A program made the position numbers and the translations under genes. From contig NZ_CP016438.1 in assembly GCF_001685355.1 (NCBI RefSeq), positions 6,014,001 to 6,078,000 of the forward strand: a stretch of 64,000 nucleotides of DNA, read 5' to 3'. The DNA is from Streptomyces lincolnensis. Lineage in GTDB: Bacteria > Actinomycetota > Actinomycetes > Streptomycetales > Streptomycetaceae. How positions within the stretch are numbered: position 1 is the first letter of the stretch; the number at the start of each line of letters is the position of its first letter. Below are positions 1 through 11,613 of the stretch, in pieces. The notes beneath the pieces were generated by a model. That model worked only from the letters and a program-made list of their open reading frames with translations, was not told where the DNA came from and did no database searches.

Positions 1-37
1 GGCCCGCAGCCGCTACGGCGCCAAGAAGGAGAAGTAG
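1..37 (+). CDS. rpsL: 30S ribosomal protein S12, 3' end only
   Basis: The window opens inside a gene whose last codons read ARSRYGAKKEK followed by TAG. This is the conserved basic C-terminus of S12, the decoding-centre protein of the small subunit. The stop lies three bases before the rpsG start, which fits the usual rpsL-rpsG-fusA-tuf (str) operon. An AAGGAG motif at 26-31, inside these last codons, serves as the ribosome binding site of rpsG. Confidence 0.9.
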   Translation, partial: ARSRYGAKKEK

Positions 38-40
38 AAA

Positions 41-511
41 ATGCCTCGTAAGGGCCCCGCCCCGAAGCGCCCGGTCATCATCGACCCGGTCTATGGTTCT
101 CCTCTTGTCACCTCCCTGATCAACAAGGTGCTGCTCAACGGCAAGCGCTCCACCGCCGAGCGCATCGTCTACGGCGCCATGGAGGGTCTGCGTGAGAAGA
201 CGGGCAACGACCCGATCATCACGCTGAAGCGCGCGCTGGAGAACATCAAGCCGACCCTCGAGGTCAAGTCCCGCCGTGTCGGTGGTGCGACGTACCAGGT
301 TCCGATCGAGGTCAAGCCCGGTCGCGCCAACACGCTCGCGCTGCGCTGGCTGGTCGGTTACTCCCGCGCCCGTCGCGAGAAGACCATGACCGAGCGTCTG
401 CTCAACGAGCTTCTCGACGCGTCCAACGGCCTCGGTGCCGCTGTGAAGAAGCGCGAGGACACCCACAAGATGGCCGAGTCCAACAAGGCCTTCGCGCACT
501 ACCGCTGGTAG
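41..511 (+). CDS. rpsG: 30S ribosomal protein S7
   Basis: The 156-residue protein begins [12 protein letters not shown] and has the full usual bacterial S7 length. S7 binds the 3' major domain of 16S rRNA, starts assembly of the 30S head and lines the E site. The body contains the conserved segment [19 protein letters not shown] and a C-terminal [20 protein letters not shown]. It is the second gene of the str operon, three bases after rpsL, with fusA 39 bases downstream. In E. coli S7 is the autoregulator of this operon; nothing here proves the same in this organism. Confidence 0.98.
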   Translation: MPRKGPAPKRPVIIDPVYGSPLVTSLINKVLLNGKRSTAERIVYGAMEGLREKTGNDPIITLKRALENIKPTLEVKSRRVGGATYQVPIEVKPGRANTLALRWLVGYSRARREKTMTERLLNELLDASNGLGAAVKKREDTHKMAESNKAFAHYRW

Positions 512-550
512 TCGCTACCCACATCGAGACCGAGAGAAGACGAAAGCCTT

Positions 551-2677
551 ATGGCTACCACTTCACTTGACCTGGCCAAGGTCCGCAACATCGGGATCAT
601 GGCCCACATCGACGCGGGCAAGACGACCACCACCGAGCGGATCCTCTTCTACACCGGCGTCAGCTACAAGATCGGTGAGGTCCACGACGGCGCTGCCACC
701 ATGGACTGGATGGAGCAGGAGCAGGAGCGTGGCATCACGATCACCTCTGCTGCCACCACCTGTCACTGGCCGCTTGAGGACAACGACTACACGATCAACA
801 TCATCGACACCCCGGGCCACGTCGACTTCACGGTCGAGGTGGAGCGCTCGCTGCGCGTCCTCGACGGTGCCGTCACGGTGTTCGACGGTGTCGCCGGTGT
901 CGAGCCGCAGTCCGAGACGGTGTGGCGTCAGGCCGACCGTTACGGCGTGCCGCGCATCTGCTTCGTGAACAAGCTGGACCGTACCGGCGCCGAGTTCCAC
1001 CGCTGCGTGGACATGATCAAGGACCGGCTCGGTGCCGTTCCGATCATCATGCAGCTGCCGATCGGTGCCGAGATGGACTTCAAGGGCGTTGTGGACCTGG
1101 TCCGCATGAAGGCGCTCGTGTGGTCGGCCGAGGCGGCGAAGGGCGAGATGTACGACGTCGTCGACATCCCCGCCACGCACGTCGAGGCCGCCGAGGAGTA
1201 CCGCGGCAAGCTGGTCGAGACCGTCGCGGAGAACGACGACGAGATCATGGAGCTGTTCCTGGAGGGCCAGGAGCCCACCGAGGAGCAGCTGTACGCCGCG
1301 ATCCGTCGTGTCACCATCGCGTCCGGCAAGTCCGACGGCATCACGGTCACCCCGGTGTTCTGTGGCACCGCGTTCAAGAACAAGGGCGTCCAGCCCCTGC
1401 TCGACGCGGTCGTGCGCTACCTGCCGACCCCGCTCGACGTCGAGGCCATCGAGGGCCACGACGTGAAGGACCCCGAGCTCGTGGTCAGGCGCAAGCCGTC
1501 CGACGACGAGCCGCTGTCCGCCCTCGCGTTCAAGATCATGAGCGACCCGCACCTCGGCAAGCTCACCTTCGTCCGGGTTTACTCGGGCCGCCTGGAGTCC
1601 GGCACCGCCGTGCTGAACTCCGTCAAGGGCAAGAAGGAGCGCATCGGCAAGATCTACCGTATGCACGCGAACAAGCGTGAGGAGATCGAGTCGGTGGGCG
1701 CCGGCGACATCGTCGCCGTGATGGGCCTCAAGCAGACCACCACCGGTGAGACGCTGAGCGACGACAAGAACCCGGTCATCCTGGAGTCCATGGACTTCCC
1801 GGCGCCGGTCATTCAGGTCGCCATCGAGCCCAAGTCCAAGGGTGACCAGGAGAAGCTGGGTGTCGCCATCCAGCGTCTCGCGGAGGAGGACCCCTCCTTC
1901 CAGGTCCACTCGGACGAGGAGACCGGCCAGACCATTATCGGTGGTATGGGCGAGCTGCACCTCGAGGTGCTGGTCGACCGTATGCGCCGTGAGTTCAAGG
2001 TCGAGGCCAATGTCGGTAAGCCGCAGGTCGCGTACCGTGAGACGATCCGCAAGGCCGTCGAGCGCGTGGACTACACCCACAAGAAGCAGACCGGTGGTAC
2101 CGGTCAGTTCGCCAAGGTGCAGATCGCGATCGAGCCCCTTGAGGGCGGCGACACCTCGTACGAGTTCGTGAACAAGGTGACCGGTGGCCGTATCCCGAAG
2201 GAGTACATCCCTTCGGTGGACGCCGGTGCGCAGGAGGCCATGCAGTTCGGCATCCTCGCCGGGTACGAGATGACGGGCGTCCGCGTCACGCTTCTCGACG
2301 GTGCCTACCACGAGGTCGACTCCTCCGAGCTCGCGTTCAAGATCGCCGGATCGCAGGCCTTCAAGGAGGCCGCGCGCAAGGCCAGCCCTGTGCTCCTTGA
2401 GCCGATGATGGCCGTCGAGGTCACCACGCCCGAGGACTACATGGGTGAGGTCATCGGTGACATCAACTCCCGCCGTGGCCAGATCCAGGCCATGGAGGAG
2501 CGGGCCGGTGCCCGCGTCGTGAAGGGCCTCGTGCCCCTCTCGGAGATGTTCGGTTACGTCGGCGACCTGCGCAGCAAGACGTCCGGCCGGGCCAGCTACT
2601 CCATGCAGTTCGACTCCTACGCCGAGGTTCCGCGGAACGTCGCCGAGGAGATCATCGCGAAGGCCAAGGGCGAGTAA
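551..2677 (+). CDS. fusA: Elongation factor G
   Basis: This 708-residue translational GTPase moves tRNA and mRNA through the ribosome and, with ribosome recycling factor, splits post-termination ribosomes. The GTPase motifs are clear: G1 AHIDAGKTT near residues 18-26, G3 DTPGHVDF, and G4 NKLD. The C-terminal domain IV/V region includes [15 protein letters not shown] and ends [10 protein letters not shown]. Length and motifs match canonical bacterial EF-G rather than the tetracycline-protection or EF-G2 paralogues. It follows rpsG closely and was very probably transcribed with it. Several very long antisense frames cover it and are composition shadows. Confidence 0.98.
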   Translation: MATTSLDLAKVRNIGIMAHIDAGKTTTTERILFYTGVSYKIGEVHDGAATMDWMEQEQERGITITSAATTCHWPLEDNDYTINIIDTPGHVDFTVEVERSLRVLDGAVTVFDGVAGVEPQSETVWRQADRYGVPRICFVNKLDRTGAEFHRCVDMIKDRLGAVPIIMQLPIGAEMDFKGVVDLVRMKALVWSAEAAKGEMYDVVDIPATHVEAAEEYRGKLVETVAENDDEIMELFLEGQEPTEEQLYAAIRRVTIASGKSDGITVTPVFCGTAFKNKGVQPLLDAVVRYLPTPLDVEAIEGHDVKDPELVVRRKPSDDEPLSALAFKIMSDPHLGKLTFVRVYSGRLESGTAVLNSVKGKKERIGKIYRMHANKREEIESVGAGDIVAVMGLKQTTTGETLSDDKNPVILESMDFPAPVIQVAIEPKSKGDQEKLGVAIQRLAEEDPSFQVHSDEETGQTIIGGMGELHLEVLVDRMRREFKVEANVGKPQVAYRETIRKAVERVDYTHKKQTGGTGQFAKVQIAIEPLEGGDTSYEFVNKVTGGRIPKEYIPSVDAGAQEAMQFGILAGYEMTGVRVTLLDGAYHEVDSSELAFKIAGSQAFKEAARKASPVLLEPMMAVEVTTPEDYMGEVIGDINSRRGQIQAMEERAGARVVKGLVPLSEMFGYVGDLRSKTSGRASYSMQFDSYAEVPRNVAEEIIAKAKGE

Positions 2678-2722
2678 CGGACTCCGTTCACACGCTTTAG
2701 GCTTGACTCCGGAGCCTCAGCG

Positions 2723-2750
2723 GCAAACACCCGGTTTCACGGGTGTTTGC
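2723..2750 (+). terminator. Hairpin between fusA and tuf
   Basis: GCAAACACCCG pairs perfectly with CGGGTGTTTGC around a six-base loop (2734-2739). It lies in the 153-base gap between fusA and tuf. There is no U-tract, so it may be a weak terminator or attenuator, or an mRNA 3'-end stabiliser. It would lower read-through and leave tuf able to use a promoter of its own in the gap. Confidence 0.6.
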
Positions 2751-2830
2751 CCCGGGCCCGGGCATTCCAGCAAAGATCACCTGGCGCCGATGAAGTAAGG
2801 CGTACCAGAACCACTCCCAGGAGGACCCCA

Positions 2831-4024
<1,194 letters not shown>

Positions 4025-4067
4025 GCTTGTTGACCTGACCTGGTAGCTCCAGCGCGAGCACCGAGAA

Positions 4068-4102
4068 GGGGCCCGTACGACTTCGGTCGTACGGGCCCCT
4101 TT
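4068..4102 (+). terminator. Terminator of the str operon
   Basis: A perfect 14-bp stem (GGGGCCCGTACGAC with GTCGTACGGGCCCC) closes a TTCG tetraloop and is followed by TTT. It begins 44 bases after the tuf stop. UUCG-type tetraloops are unusually stable, so this should end transcription efficiently. Confidence 0.88.
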
Positions 4103-4330
4103 GGCGTTGCCGGGGCCGGTTCCTCCGGCGTGCCGTCAGGTTAAGAGTCGGGGAACTCTGCGGGGCGGCTCGGCGAGGAGTGCGGCAACTCCGGGGCGTG
4201 GGCGGGGGGAATGTTCTTGTCTGTTCTCTGTCGGGCGATTGGGGCGGTCGTAGCGTGGAGCCTCCGGTGGCCGCCTCGGCCCGGCAACCCCTTGGGACTT
4301 CCGAAGACCTCCGAGAACGGACAGGTGTCG

Positions 4331-5548
4331 ATGCAGGGCGCGGACAGCAGGACGTCGATTCCGCGGCGGATCGTCGGCGGCTTGCAGCAACCGCTTCCGC
4401 CGCTCGCCGTGCCCGAGCAGCAGCCGCCGAAGGGCGCCCGGACGGTGGATCCCGGGGGCCGCCGTGTCGTCGTCCGCGGACGGGCGGGCCGGCGGCTCTA
4501 CGCCATCGACGGCATCCGGCTCGCCGCGGCCCTGATGGTGGCCGTGCACCACTACGCCGGCACCCACCGCGTCGACCAGCCGGGCAACGCGATCTGGGGC
4601 CGGCCGGTGTCCGAGATCATGCCCACCGTGTTCCGCTTCGCGTCCTACGGTTGGATCGGCGTCGAGATCTTCTTCGTGATCAGCGGGTTCGTGATCTGCA
4701 TGTCGTGCTGGGGGCGCACCCCGCGGCAGTTCTTCGTGTCCCGGGTGATCCGGCTGTACCCGGCGTACTGGTTCGCGGTGCTGTTCACCACGGGCGTGCT
4801 GGTGGCCGTACCGGGGGTCTGGGAGCGGCTGCGGCTGCGGGAGGTGCTGCTCAACCTCACGATGCTCCAGTCCGGTTCGGGCGTGACCAACGTCGACGGC
4901 GTGTACTGGACCCTCTGGTCCGAGCTGCGCTTCTACCTTCTGTTCCTGGTCGTGGTCGCGACCGGGCTGACGTACCGCAAGGTGGTCGTCTTCTGCTGTG
5001 TCTGGGGCGCGGCGGCGATGCTGGCCCCCGTCTCCGACTTCCGCCTGCTGGAGCTGGCCGCCAACCCCGAGGGGGCCTGGTACTTCATCGCGGGCCTGGC
5101 GCTGTACCTGATGCACCGCTTCGGCCAGGACCTGCTCCTGTGGGGCATCCTCGCGATGGCCTGGCTGATGGGACAGCTGGAGCTGGGACAGCGGATCGAC
5201 GAGGTCGAGCATGTCTCCGGGTGGCGGGGCAGCGTGCTGATCTTCACCGTGTTCCTGCTGGTCATGGTGGCGATCGCGCTGGGCGCGGCCGATCGCGTGC
5301 AGGGGAAGTGGCTGGTGACGGCGGGCGCGCTGACGTATCCGCTCTACCTCACGCACTACGTCGCCGGTACGGCTCTGATCAACCGCCTGCGCGACACGAT
5401 GGACGCGCGGCTGCTGGTCGCGGTGGTGATCGCCGGGTTCCTGGTGCTCAGCTGGGGCGTGCACCGGCTGGTGGAGCGGCCGGTGTCGGGCATGCTGAAG
5501 CGGGGGCTGGACACGTCGTTCGCGCGGTTGCGGAACGCGGGGGGCTGA
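4331..5548 (+). CDS. Acyltransferase 3 family membrane protein
   Basis: About 405 residues with roughly ten hydrophobic segments. The family's opening motif is present (YAIDGIRLAAALMVAVHH), followed by EIFFVISGFVI and SRVIRLYPAYW, as in the OafA/AT3 family. These integral membrane enzymes transfer acyl groups to sugars, lipids or antibiotics outside or at the membrane. The residues before the first membrane segment are a basic, disordered tail. The start is uncertain: ATG 4331 is chosen, GTG 4325 is just as possible, and neither has a strong ribosome site. It stands alone between the tuf terminator and a small membrane gene. The substrate cannot be told. Confidence 0.82.
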   Translation: MQGADSRTSIPRRIVGGLQQPLPPLAVPEQQPPKGARTVDPGGRRVVVRGRAGRRLYAIDGIRLAAALMVAVHHYAGTHRVDQPGNAIWGRPVSEIMPTVFRFASYGWIGVEIFFVISGFVICMSCWGRTPRQFFVSRVIRLYPAYWFAVLFTTGVLVAVPGVWERLRLREVLLNLTMLQSGSGVTNVDGVYWTLWSELRFYLLFLVVVATGLTYRKVVVFCCVWGAAAMLAPVSDFRLLELAANPEGAWYFIAGLALYLMHRFGQDLLLWGILAMAWLMGQLELGQRIDEVEHVSGWRGSVLIFTVFLLVMVAIALGAADRVQGKWLVTAGALTYPLYLTHYVAGTALINRLRDTMDARLLVAVVIAGFLVLSWGVHRLVERPVSGMLKRGLDTSFARLRNAGG

Positions 5549-5618
5549 GCCCTCAGGGCCTGGTCATCTGAGTACGCACACTCATGCGGCCGTGTGTTCG
5601 AGGCGCTGGGATGGACCC

Positions 5619-5987
5619 ATGTCCGACAACACACTCGACGCTCTCGATGCCCTCGACGACCGTGCGCGTGGGGCATGGGCCGCGCCGCTGATCTCGACCC
5701 TGCTCACGCTCCCCGCGTGTCTGGTCGCCTATCTCGTCGGCGGGTTCTCCGCGATGGCGTGCGACTCCTGCGACGGCACCCGGGCCGACCGCTTCGAGTC
5801 CAGCTTCGGCATCGCCTTCCCCGTCCTCCTCGGCGGCCTGGGCATCGCCCTCTTCCTTCTGGCCGCGAGCTGGGCCCTGCCATGGGAACGCGGAAGCTCG
5901 ACCCACCGAATCGGCCTCGCGACGGCGGCACCGTTCATGGTCCCGCTCGCGTACGCCGTCTTCGCGGTGCTGGTCGAGTGGCCGTAG
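5619..5987 (+). CDS. Small membrane protein of unknown function
   Basis: The 122-residue product begins MSDNTLDALDALDDRARG and carries three predicted membrane helices: APLISTLLTLPACLVAYLVG, a central FPVLLGGLGIALFLLAASW, and a C-terminal FMVPLAYAVFAVLVEW. The first loop holds a CDSC pair and acidic residues and probably faces one side of the membrane. I chose ATG 5619 over the GTG/ATG codons upstream because the earlier residues look non-coding. I do not recognise the family. It lies between the acyltransferase and the S10 operon, in the same direction. Confidence 0.7.
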   Translation: MSDNTLDALDALDDRARGAWAAPLISTLLTLPACLVAYLVGGFSAMACDSCDGTRADRFESSFGIAFPVLLGGLGIALFLLAASWALPWERGSSTHRIGLATAAPFMVPLAYAVFAVLVEWP

Positions 5988-6114
5988 GGCGGCTCAGCGG
6001 GGGCTGCGGGGGTGTGGGTGGCCGTCCGGGCGCGGTGGGCTCGGAGGGGGCTGAATGGGCCGGTTCCGGTGGTTCCGCCGGCCTCGTGTGCCCGGATGTC
6101 GGCGGGGTCAGGGT

Positions 6115-6142
6115 TTGACGTACGTCACCCTGCGGGTATTGT
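6115..6142 (+). promoter_or_regulatory. Candidate promoter of the S10 operon
   Basis: TTGACG (6115-6120), a 16-base spacer and TATTGT (6137-6142) make a good sigma-70-type promoter. The 540-base gap between the small membrane gene and rpsJ holds no credible gene. Transcription from here would give a leader of roughly 375 bases before rpsJ. A second weaker box, CAGACT near 6179, could give a shorter leader. The leader is GC-rich and foldable, as expected for ribosomal-protein control, but I could not assign a known leader family. Confidence 0.55.
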
Positions 6143-6525
6143 CTCCGGCTCGATTGGCCAGGCCCGTGCCCCGTATGGCAGACTAGCGGGGTTGCTCGGT
6201 CGAGTGTTGATGCTGCGCGCCTCCCGCCGGGAGGACCGGAAGCGAGTCCCACAGTACTCGTCGCCCTAACTGCCGTAAGGCAGCGCTGGGGCGGACGTAC
6301 GGGAATCTTCCGGGAAGTGACAGCGCGGCACCGGCCAGGCACCCGGTGGGCCTTTCGTCCCCGGCTTGCGGTTCCGGAAGGGCCGTGCTTCCCGGCAGGG
6401 ATGTCCGAACAAGGGGCATCTGTGTCAGCGACAGCGCGACACGCCCGACCGCGTGGGTCGGAGGGGCGAGTGCGGGAACACCAGGTTCCAGAGCGTTAAA
6501 CGAGATAAAGGACTACTGAGTAGCC

Positions 6526-6834
6526 ATGGCGGGACAGAAGATCCGCATCCGGCTCAAGGCCTACGACCACGAGGTCATCGACAGCTCGGCGAAGAAGATC
6601 GTCGAGACGGTGACGCGTACTGGTGCGTCGGTCGCGGGCCCGGTGCCGCTGCCCACTGAGAAGAACGTGTACTGCGTCATCAAGTCGCCGCACAAGTACA
6701 AGGACTCGCGCGAGCACTTCGAGATGCGCACGCACAAGCGTCTGATCGACATCCTCGACCCGACCCCGAAGACCGTTGACTCTCTGATGCGACTCGACCT
6801 CCCGGCCGGTGTCGACATCGAGATCAAGCTCTGA
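6526..6834 (+). CDS. rpsJ: 30S ribosomal protein S10
   Basis: The 102-residue protein [19 protein letters not shown] is canonical S10, a 30S head protein that also forms the NusB-S10 antitermination complex. It is full length and ends GVDIEIKL. First gene of the S10 operon, 18 bases before rplC, and preceded by the long leader described separately. A near-universal marker; no oddities. Confidence 0.98.
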   Translation: MAGQKIRIRLKAYDHEVIDSSAKKIVETVTRTGASVAGPVPLPTEKNVYCVIKSPHKYKDSREHFEMRTHKRLIDILDPTPKTVDSLMRLDLPAGVDIEIKL

Positions 6835-6852
6835 GGGCCGGTGATCTGAACG

Positions 6853-7497
6853 ATGACTAAGCAGATCAAGGGCATCCTGGGCGAGAAGCTCGGCATGACG
6901 CAGGTGTGGGACGCGAACAACCGCGTCGTCCCGGTCACCGTCGTCAAGGCCGGACCCAACGTCGTGACCCAGGTCCGTACGAACGACAGTGACGGCTACG
7001 AGTCGGTCCAGATCGCCTTCGGCGAGATCGACCCGCGCAAGGTGAACAAGCCCCTCAAGGGCCACTTCTCCAAGGCCGATGTCACCCCCCGTCGCCACCT
7101 CGTCGAGATCCGCACCGCGGACGCCTCCGAGTACACGCTCGGCCAGGAGATCACCGCTGAGGTGTTCGAGGCCGGCGTGAAGGTCGACGTGACCGGCAAG
7201 AGCAAGGGCAAGGGCTTCGCCGGTGTCATGAAGCGTCACAACTTCAAGGGCCTCGGCGCCGGACACGGCACCCAGCGCAAGCACCGCTCGCCCGGTTCCA
7301 TCGGTGGCTGCGCCACCCCGGGCCGCGTGTTCAAGGGCCTCCGCATGGCGGGTCGTATGGGCAACGAGCGTGTCACCACCCAGAACCTGACCGTCCACGC
7401 CGTTGACGCGGAGAAGGGTCTGCTGCTCATCAAGGGCGCGGTTCCCGGTCCGAACGGCGGCCTCGTCCTGGTCCGCACCGCGGCCAAGGGGGCCTGA
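6853..7497 (+). CDS. rplC: 50S ribosomal protein L3
   Basis: This 214-residue L3 begins [18 protein letters not shown] and ends LVRTAAKGA. It binds 23S rRNA near its 3' end and sends a long loop towards the peptidyl transferase centre. That loop is visible as [20 protein letters not shown], and the Gln of the nearby GHGTQRKHR stretch is the residue methylated by PrmB in proteobacteria. Co-transcribed with rpsJ and rplD, with eight bases to the next start. Confidence 0.98.
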   Translation: MTKQIKGILGEKLGMTQVWDANNRVVPVTVVKAGPNVVTQVRTNDSDGYESVQIAFGEIDPRKVNKPLKGHFSKADVTPRRHLVEIRTADASEYTLGQEITAEVFEAGVKVDVTGKSKGKGFAGVMKRHNFKGLGAGHGTQRKHRSPGSIGGCATPGRVFKGLRMAGRMGNERVTTQNLTVHAVDAEKGLLLIKGAVPGPNGGLVLVRTAAKGA

Positions 7498-7505
7498 GGT
7501 AACCG

Positions 7506-8162
7506 ATGAGCACTGTTGACATCCTTTCGCCTGCCGGCGAGAAGACCGGAAGCGTCGAGCTCCCCGCGGAGATCTTCGGCGTGGAGAAGATCAGCATCCC
7601 GCTGATCCACCAGGTCGTCGTCGCGCAGAACGCCGCTGCCCGCCAGGGCACGCACAAGACCAAGCGTCGCGGTGAAGTCCGTGGTGGCGGCAAGAAGCCG
7701 TACCGCCAGAAGGGCACCGGCCGCGCCCGTCAGGGCTCGACCCGCGCCCCGCAGTTCGCCGGCGGTGGCGTCGTCCACGGCCCGCAGCCGCGTGACTACT
7801 CGCAGCGGACCCCGAAGAAGATGAAGGCCGCGGCCCTGCGCCACGCCCTCACCGACCGGGCCCGCCACAACCGCATTCACGTCGTCACCGGCGTGATCGA
7901 GGGCGAGAGCCCCTCCACGAAGGCCGCCAGGACGCTGTTCGGCAAGATCTCGGAGCGCAAGAACGTGCTCCTGGTCATCGACCGCGCCGACGAGGCCGCG
8001 TGGCTCTCCGCCCGCAACCTGCCCCAGGTCCACATCCTGGAGCCGGGCCAGCTGAACACGTACGACGTGATCGTCTCCGACGACGTGGTCTTCACCCAGG
8101 CCGCTTTCGAGTCCTTCGTGTCCGGCCCGCAGGCCACCGACACCGAAGGGAGCGAAGCCTGA
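7506..8162 (+). CDS. rplD: 50S ribosomal protein L4
   Basis: At 218 residues this is full-length L4, which lines the peptide exit tunnel. The tunnel loop is recognised by [20 protein letters not shown] followed by GTGRARQGS. Changes in this loop cause macrolide resistance in other bacteria, and the loop here is intact. In E. coli L4 is the autogenous repressor of the S10 operon. The stop codon overlaps the rplW start by one base (TGATG), so the two are translationally coupled. Confidence 0.98.
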   Translation: MSTVDILSPAGEKTGSVELPAEIFGVEKISIPLIHQVVVAQNAAARQGTHKTKRRGEVRGGGKKPYRQKGTGRARQGSTRAPQFAGGGVVHGPQPRDYSQRTPKKMKAAALRHALTDRARHNRIHVVTGVIEGESPSTKAARTLFGKISERKNVLLVIDRADEAAWLSARNLPQVHILEPGQLNTYDVIVSDDVVFTQAAFESFVSGPQATDTEGSEA

Positions 8163-8581
8163 TGGCCACCCGTCACCCGAGCATCGCCTCGAAGGCCGCC
8201 AAGGCGGCCAAGGCCGCGCGCGTCGCCAAGGCGCGCCGCCACGAGGCCGAGGGCAAGAACACCGTCGTCACGCCGGCGAGCAAGTCGTTCACGGACCCCC
8301 GTGACATCCTGCTCAAGCCGGTCGTGTCCGAGAAGAGCTACGCGCTTCTCGACGAGGGCAAGTACACGTTCGTCGTGGACCCGACCGCCAACAAGACCCA
8401 GATCAAGCAGGCCGTCCAGGCGGTCTTCTCGGTCAAGGTCACCGGCGTCAACACGATCAACCGCCAGGGCAAGCGCAAGCGGACGAAGACGGGCTTCGGC
8501 AAGCGTGCCGACAGCAAGCGCGCGATCGTCACCCTTGCCGAGGGCGACCGTATCGACATCTTCGGCGGTCCGACCGCGTAA
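8162..8581 (+). CDS. rplW: 50S ribosomal protein L23
   Basis: I start L23 at ATG 8162, overlapping the rplD stop; a longer in-frame reading from 8000 runs inside rplD and is not used. The 139-residue product has an Ala/Lys/Arg-rich N-terminal extension of about 40 residues, then the typical core from [16 protein letters not shown] through [21 protein letters not shown]23 sits at the tunnel exit and docks trigger factor and SRP. Long N-terminal extensions of this kind are common in actinomycetes. Confidence 0.97.
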   Translation: MATRHPSIASKAAKAAKAARVAKARRHEAEGKNTVVTPASKSFTDPRDILLKPVVSEKSYALLDEGKYTFVVDPTANKTQIKQAVQAVFSVKVTGVNTINRQGKRKRTKTGFGKRADSKRAIVTLAEGDRIDIFGGPTA

Positions 8582-8619
8582 GCGGGTCGGATCGTCCGAT
8601 ATCGGACGAGGACTGAGAA

Positions 8620-9456
8620 ATGGGAATCCGCAAGTACAAGCCGACTACGCCGGGCCGCCGTGGCTCCAGCGTCGCCGACTTCGTCGAGGTCACGCGGTCC
8701 ACGCCGGAGAAGTCGCTGGTTCGCCCCCTGCACAGCAAGGGTGGCCGTAACAACTCCGGTCGTGTGACCGTCCGCCACCAGGGTGGTGGCCACAAGCGCG
8801 CCTACCGCGTGATCGACTTCCGTCGTCACGACAAGGACGGCGTGCCGGCGAAGGTCGCGCACATCGAGTACGACCCCAACCGCACCGCGCGCATCGCGCT
8901 GCTGCACTACGCGGACGGCGAGAAGCGCTACATCCTCGCCCCCCGCAACCTGTCGCAGGGCGACCGCGTCGAGAACGGTCCCGGGGCCGACATCAAGCCG
9001 GGCAACAACCTGGCGCTCCGCAACATCCCGGTCGGTACCACGATCCACGCGATCGAGCTCCGTCCCGGTGGCGGCGCCAAGTTCGCCCGCTCCGCCGGTG
9101 CCTCGGTGCAGCTGCTCGCGAAGGAGGGCCAGATGGCCCACCTCCGCATGCCGTCCGGTGAGATCCGCCTGGTCGACGTGCGCTGCCGCGCCACCGTCGG
9201 CGAGGTCGGCAACGCCGAGCAGAGCAACATCAACTGGGGTAAGGCCGGCCGCAAGCGCTGGCTGGGCGTTCGCCCGACCGTCCGCGGTGTGGCGATGAAC
9301 CCGGTTGACCACCCGCACGGTGGTGGTGAGGGCAAGACCTCCGGTGGTCGCCACCCGGTCTCCCCGTGGGGTCAGAAGGAGGGTCGTACTCGTTCGCCGA
9401 AGAAGGCTTCGAACAAGTACATCGTCCGCCGCCGCAAGACGAACAAGAAGCGCTAG
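8620..9456 (+). CDS. rplB: 50S ribosomal protein L2
   Basis: The 278-residue L2 begins [17 protein letters not shown] and contains the highly conserved [16 protein letters not shown] region. That includes the histidine needed for peptidyl transferase activity. It binds 23S rRNA domain IV and bridges the subunits. It lies 38 bases after rplW and 12 bases before rpsS within the S10 operon. Length and motifs are normal. Confidence 0.98.
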   Translation: MGIRKYKPTTPGRRGSSVADFVEVTRSTPEKSLVRPLHSKGGRNNSGRVTVRHQGGGHKRAYRVIDFRRHDKDGVPAKVAHIEYDPNRTARIALLHYADGEKRYILAPRNLSQGDRVENGPGADIKPGNNLALRNIPVGTTIHAIELRPGGGAKFARSAGASVQLLAKEGQMAHLRMPSGEIRLVDVRCRATVGEVGNAEQSNINWGKAGRKRWLGVRPTVRGVAMNPVDHPHGGGEGKTSGGRHPVSPWGQKEGRTRSPKKASNKYIVRRRKTNKKR

Positions 9457-9468
9457 GAGCGGGTTTAG

Positions 9469-9750
9469 ATGCCGCGCAGTCTCAAGAAGGGGCCCTTCGT
9501 CGACGACCACCTGATCAAGAAGGTGGACGCCCAGAACGAAGCCGGTTCCAAGAACGTCATCAAGACCTGGTCCCGTCGCTCCATGATCGTGCCGGCCATG
9601 CTCGGCCACACGCTCGCGGTGCACAACGGCAAGACCCACATCCCGGTGTTCGTCACCGAGTCGATGGTCGGCCACAAGCTCGGCGAGTTCTCGCCGACGC
9701 GCACCTTCCGGGGTCACGTCAAGGACGACCGGAAGTCGAAGCGCCGCTAG
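9469..9750 (+). CDS. rpsS: 30S ribosomal protein S19
   Basis: This 93-residue protein starts [20 protein letters not shown] and keeps the conserved [20 protein letters not shown] segment. S19 sits in the 30S head next to S13 and contacts the A-site tRNA region. It ends in a basic DDRKSKRR tail. It lies between rplB and rplV in the standard S10 order. Confidence 0.98.
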   Translation: MPRSLKKGPFVDDHLIKKVDAQNEAGSKNVIKTWSRRSMIVPAMLGHTLAVHNGKTHIPVFVTESMVGHKLGEFSPTRTFRGHVKDDRKSKRR

Positions 9751-9792
9751 TAGCGGATCGCATTCAGACAAAGAAACCTGAAAGGGACAACC

Positions 9793-10140
9793 ATGGAAGC
9801 CAGGGCCCAGGCGCGGTACATCCGCGTCACGCCCATGAAGGCCCGCCGCGTGGTGGACCTCATCCGTGGCATGGACGCCACGGAGGCCCAGGCGGTCCTG
9901 CGATTCGCTCCGCAGGCCGCCTCGGTGCCCGTCGGCAAGGTGCTGGACAGCGCCATTGCCAACGCCGCACACAACTACGACCACACCGACGCCGACAGCC
10001 TCGTCATCTCCGAGGCGTACGTCGACGAGGGTCCGACCCTGAAGCGGTTCCGGCCGCGTGCCCAGGGCCGCGCCTACCGGATCCGCAAGCGGACCAGCCA
10101 CATCACCGTGGTCGTCAGCAGCAAGGAAGGAACCCGGTAA
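9793..10140 (+). CDS. rplV: 50S ribosomal protein L22
   Basis: L22, 115 residues, begins [20 protein letters not shown], a family hallmark. Its extended beta-hairpin reaches into the exit tunnel opposite L4; the hairpin sequence here is [19 protein letters not shown]. An AAAGGGA ribosome site precedes the ATG. The TAA overlaps the rpsC ATG by one base, so rpsC translation is coupled. Confidence 0.98.
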   Translation: MEARAQARYIRVTPMKARRVVDLIRGMDATEAQAVLRFAPQAASVPVGKVLDSAIANAAHNYDHTDADSLVISEAYVDEGPTLKRFRPRAQGRAYRIRKRTSHITVVVSSKEGTR

Positions 10141-10964
10141 TGGGCCAGAAGGTTAACCCGCATGGGTTCCGGCTCGGTGTCACCACGGACTTCAAGTCCC
10201 GGTGGTACGCCGACAAGCTGTACAAGGACTACGTCAAGGAAGACGTCGCCATCCGTCGGATGATGACGTCCGGCATGGAGCGCGCCGGCATCTCGAAGGT
10301 GGAGATCGAGCGCACCCGTGACCGTGTGCGTGTGGACATCCACACCGCTCGTCCGGGCATCGTCATCGGCCGCCGTGGCGCCGAGGCCGACCGCATCCGC
10401 GGTGACCTCGAGAAGCTCACGGGCAAGCAGGTCCAGCTGAACATCCTCGAGGTCAAGAACCCCGAGACCGACGCTCAGCTGGTTGCCCAGGCCGTCGCCG
10501 AGCAGCTCTCCTCCCGCGTCTCCTTCCGTCGCGCCATGCGTAAGAGCATGCAGTCGGCGATGAAGGCCGGCGCCAAGGGCATCAAGATCCAGTGCGGTGG
10601 CCGCCTCGGTGGCGCCGAGATGTCCCGCTCGGAGTTCTACCGCGAGGGCCGCGTGCCCCTGCACACGCTCCGCGCGAACGTGGACTACGGCTTCTTCGAG
10701 GCCAAGACGACCTTCGGCCGCATCGGTGTGAAGGTCTGGATCTACAAGGGCGATGTGAAGAACATCGCCGAGGTCCGCGCTGAGAACGCTGCCGCCCGTG
10801 CGGGTAACCGCCCGGCTCGCGGTGGCGGTGCCGACCGCCCGGCCCGTGGTGGCCGTGGTGGCGAGCGGCGCGGTCGTAAGCCGCAGCAGGCTGCCGGTGC
10901 CGAGGCCCCCAAGGCCGAGGCTCCCGCCGCCGCTCCGGCTGAGAGCACCGGAACGGAGGCCTGA
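10140..10964 (+). CDS. rpsC: 30S ribosomal protein S3
   Basis: Starting at ATG 10140, S3 is 274 residues ([20 protein letters not shown]). The KH domain shows the [14 protein letters not shown] loop. S3 forms the mRNA entry channel with S4 and S5 and gives helicase activity. The C-terminal 60 or so residues are a low-complexity Arg/Gly then Ala/Glu/Pro tail (for example [17 protein letters not shown]), an extension usual in Streptomyces S3 and absent in E. coli. Its function is not known. Confidence 0.98.
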   Translation: MGQKVNPHGFRLGVTTDFKSRWYADKLYKDYVKEDVAIRRMMTSGMERAGISKVEIERTRDRVRVDIHTARPGIVIGRRGAEADRIRGDLEKLTGKQVQLNILEVKNPETDAQLVAQAVAEQLSSRVSFRRAMRKSMQSAMKAGAKGIKIQCGGRLGGAEMSRSEFYREGRVPLHTLRANVDYGFFEAKTTFGRIGVKVWIYKGDVKNIAEVRAENAAARAGNRPARGGGADRPARGGRGGERRGRKPQQAAGAEAPKAEAPAAAPAESTGTEA

Positions 10965-10969
10965 CCGTC

Positions 10970-11389
10970 ATGCTGATCCCCCGTAGGGTCAAGCACCGCA
11001 AGCAGCACCACCCGAAGCGCCGTGGTATGGCCAAGGGCGGTACGACGGTTGCGTTCGGCGAGTACGGCATCCAGGCGCTGACCCCGGCGTACGTGACGAA
11101 CCGTCAGATCGAGGCCGCTCGTATCGCGATGACCCGCCACATCAAGCGTGGCGGCAAGGTCTGGATCAACATCTACCCGGACCGCCCGCTCACGAAGAAG
11201 CCTGCCGAGACCCGCATGGGTTCCGGTAAGGGTTCTCCCGAGTGGTGGATCGCGAACGTGCACCCGGGTCGGGTCATGTTCGAGCTGTCCTACCCCAACG
11301 AGAAGATCGCCCGTGAGGCGCTGACTCGTGCGGCCCACAAGCTGCCGATGAAGTGCCGGATCGTCAAGCGCGAGGCAGGTGAAGCGTGA
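10970..11389 (+). CDS. rplP: 50S ribosomal protein L16
   Basis: The 139-residue L16 begins [20 protein letters not shown] and contains [17 protein letters not shown], the strongly conserved segment near the A-site tRNA elbow. It contacts tRNA acceptor arms in the A site. It starts five bases after rpsC and its stop overlaps the rpmC start (TGATG). No anomalies. Confidence 0.98.
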   Translation: MLIPRRVKHRKQHHPKRRGMAKGGTTVAFGEYGIQALTPAYVTNRQIEAARIAMTRHIKRGGKVWINIYPDRPLTKKPAETRMGSGKGSPEWWIANVHPGRVMFELSYPNEKIAREALTRAAHKLPMKCRIVKREAGEA

Positions 11390-11613
11390 TGTCGGCCGGT
11401 ACCAAGGCGTCCGAGCTGCGCGAACTGGGTGACGAGGAGCTGCTGAACAAGCTCCGCGAAGCCAAGGAAGAGCTGTTCAATCTCCGCTTCCAGGCGGCGA
11501 CGGGCCAGCTCGAGAACCACGGTCGGCTCAAGGCCGTCCGTAAGGACATCGCGCGGATCTACACCCTGATGCGTGAGCGCGAGCTGGGCATCGAGACGGT
11601 GGAGAGCGCCTGA
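11389..11613 (+). CDS. rpmC: 50S ribosomal protein L29
   Basis: L29 is a small two-helix protein at the tunnel exit that helps dock nascent-chain factors. From ATG 11389 it is 74 residues ([19 protein letters not shown]). A GTG three bases earlier is also in frame, but the ATG overlaps the rplP stop in the usual coupled way. The core [20 protein letters not shown] is typical. Its own stop overlaps the rpsQ start. Confidence 0.97.
   Translation: MSAGTKASELRELGDEELLNKLREAKEELFNLRFQAATGQLENHGRLKAVRKDIARIYTLMRERELGIETVESA

Noticed and set aside
5988..6525. Several short open frames between the small membrane gene and rpsJ
   Set aside because: They lack ribosome sites and conserved content, and the stretch carries a promoter and leader.
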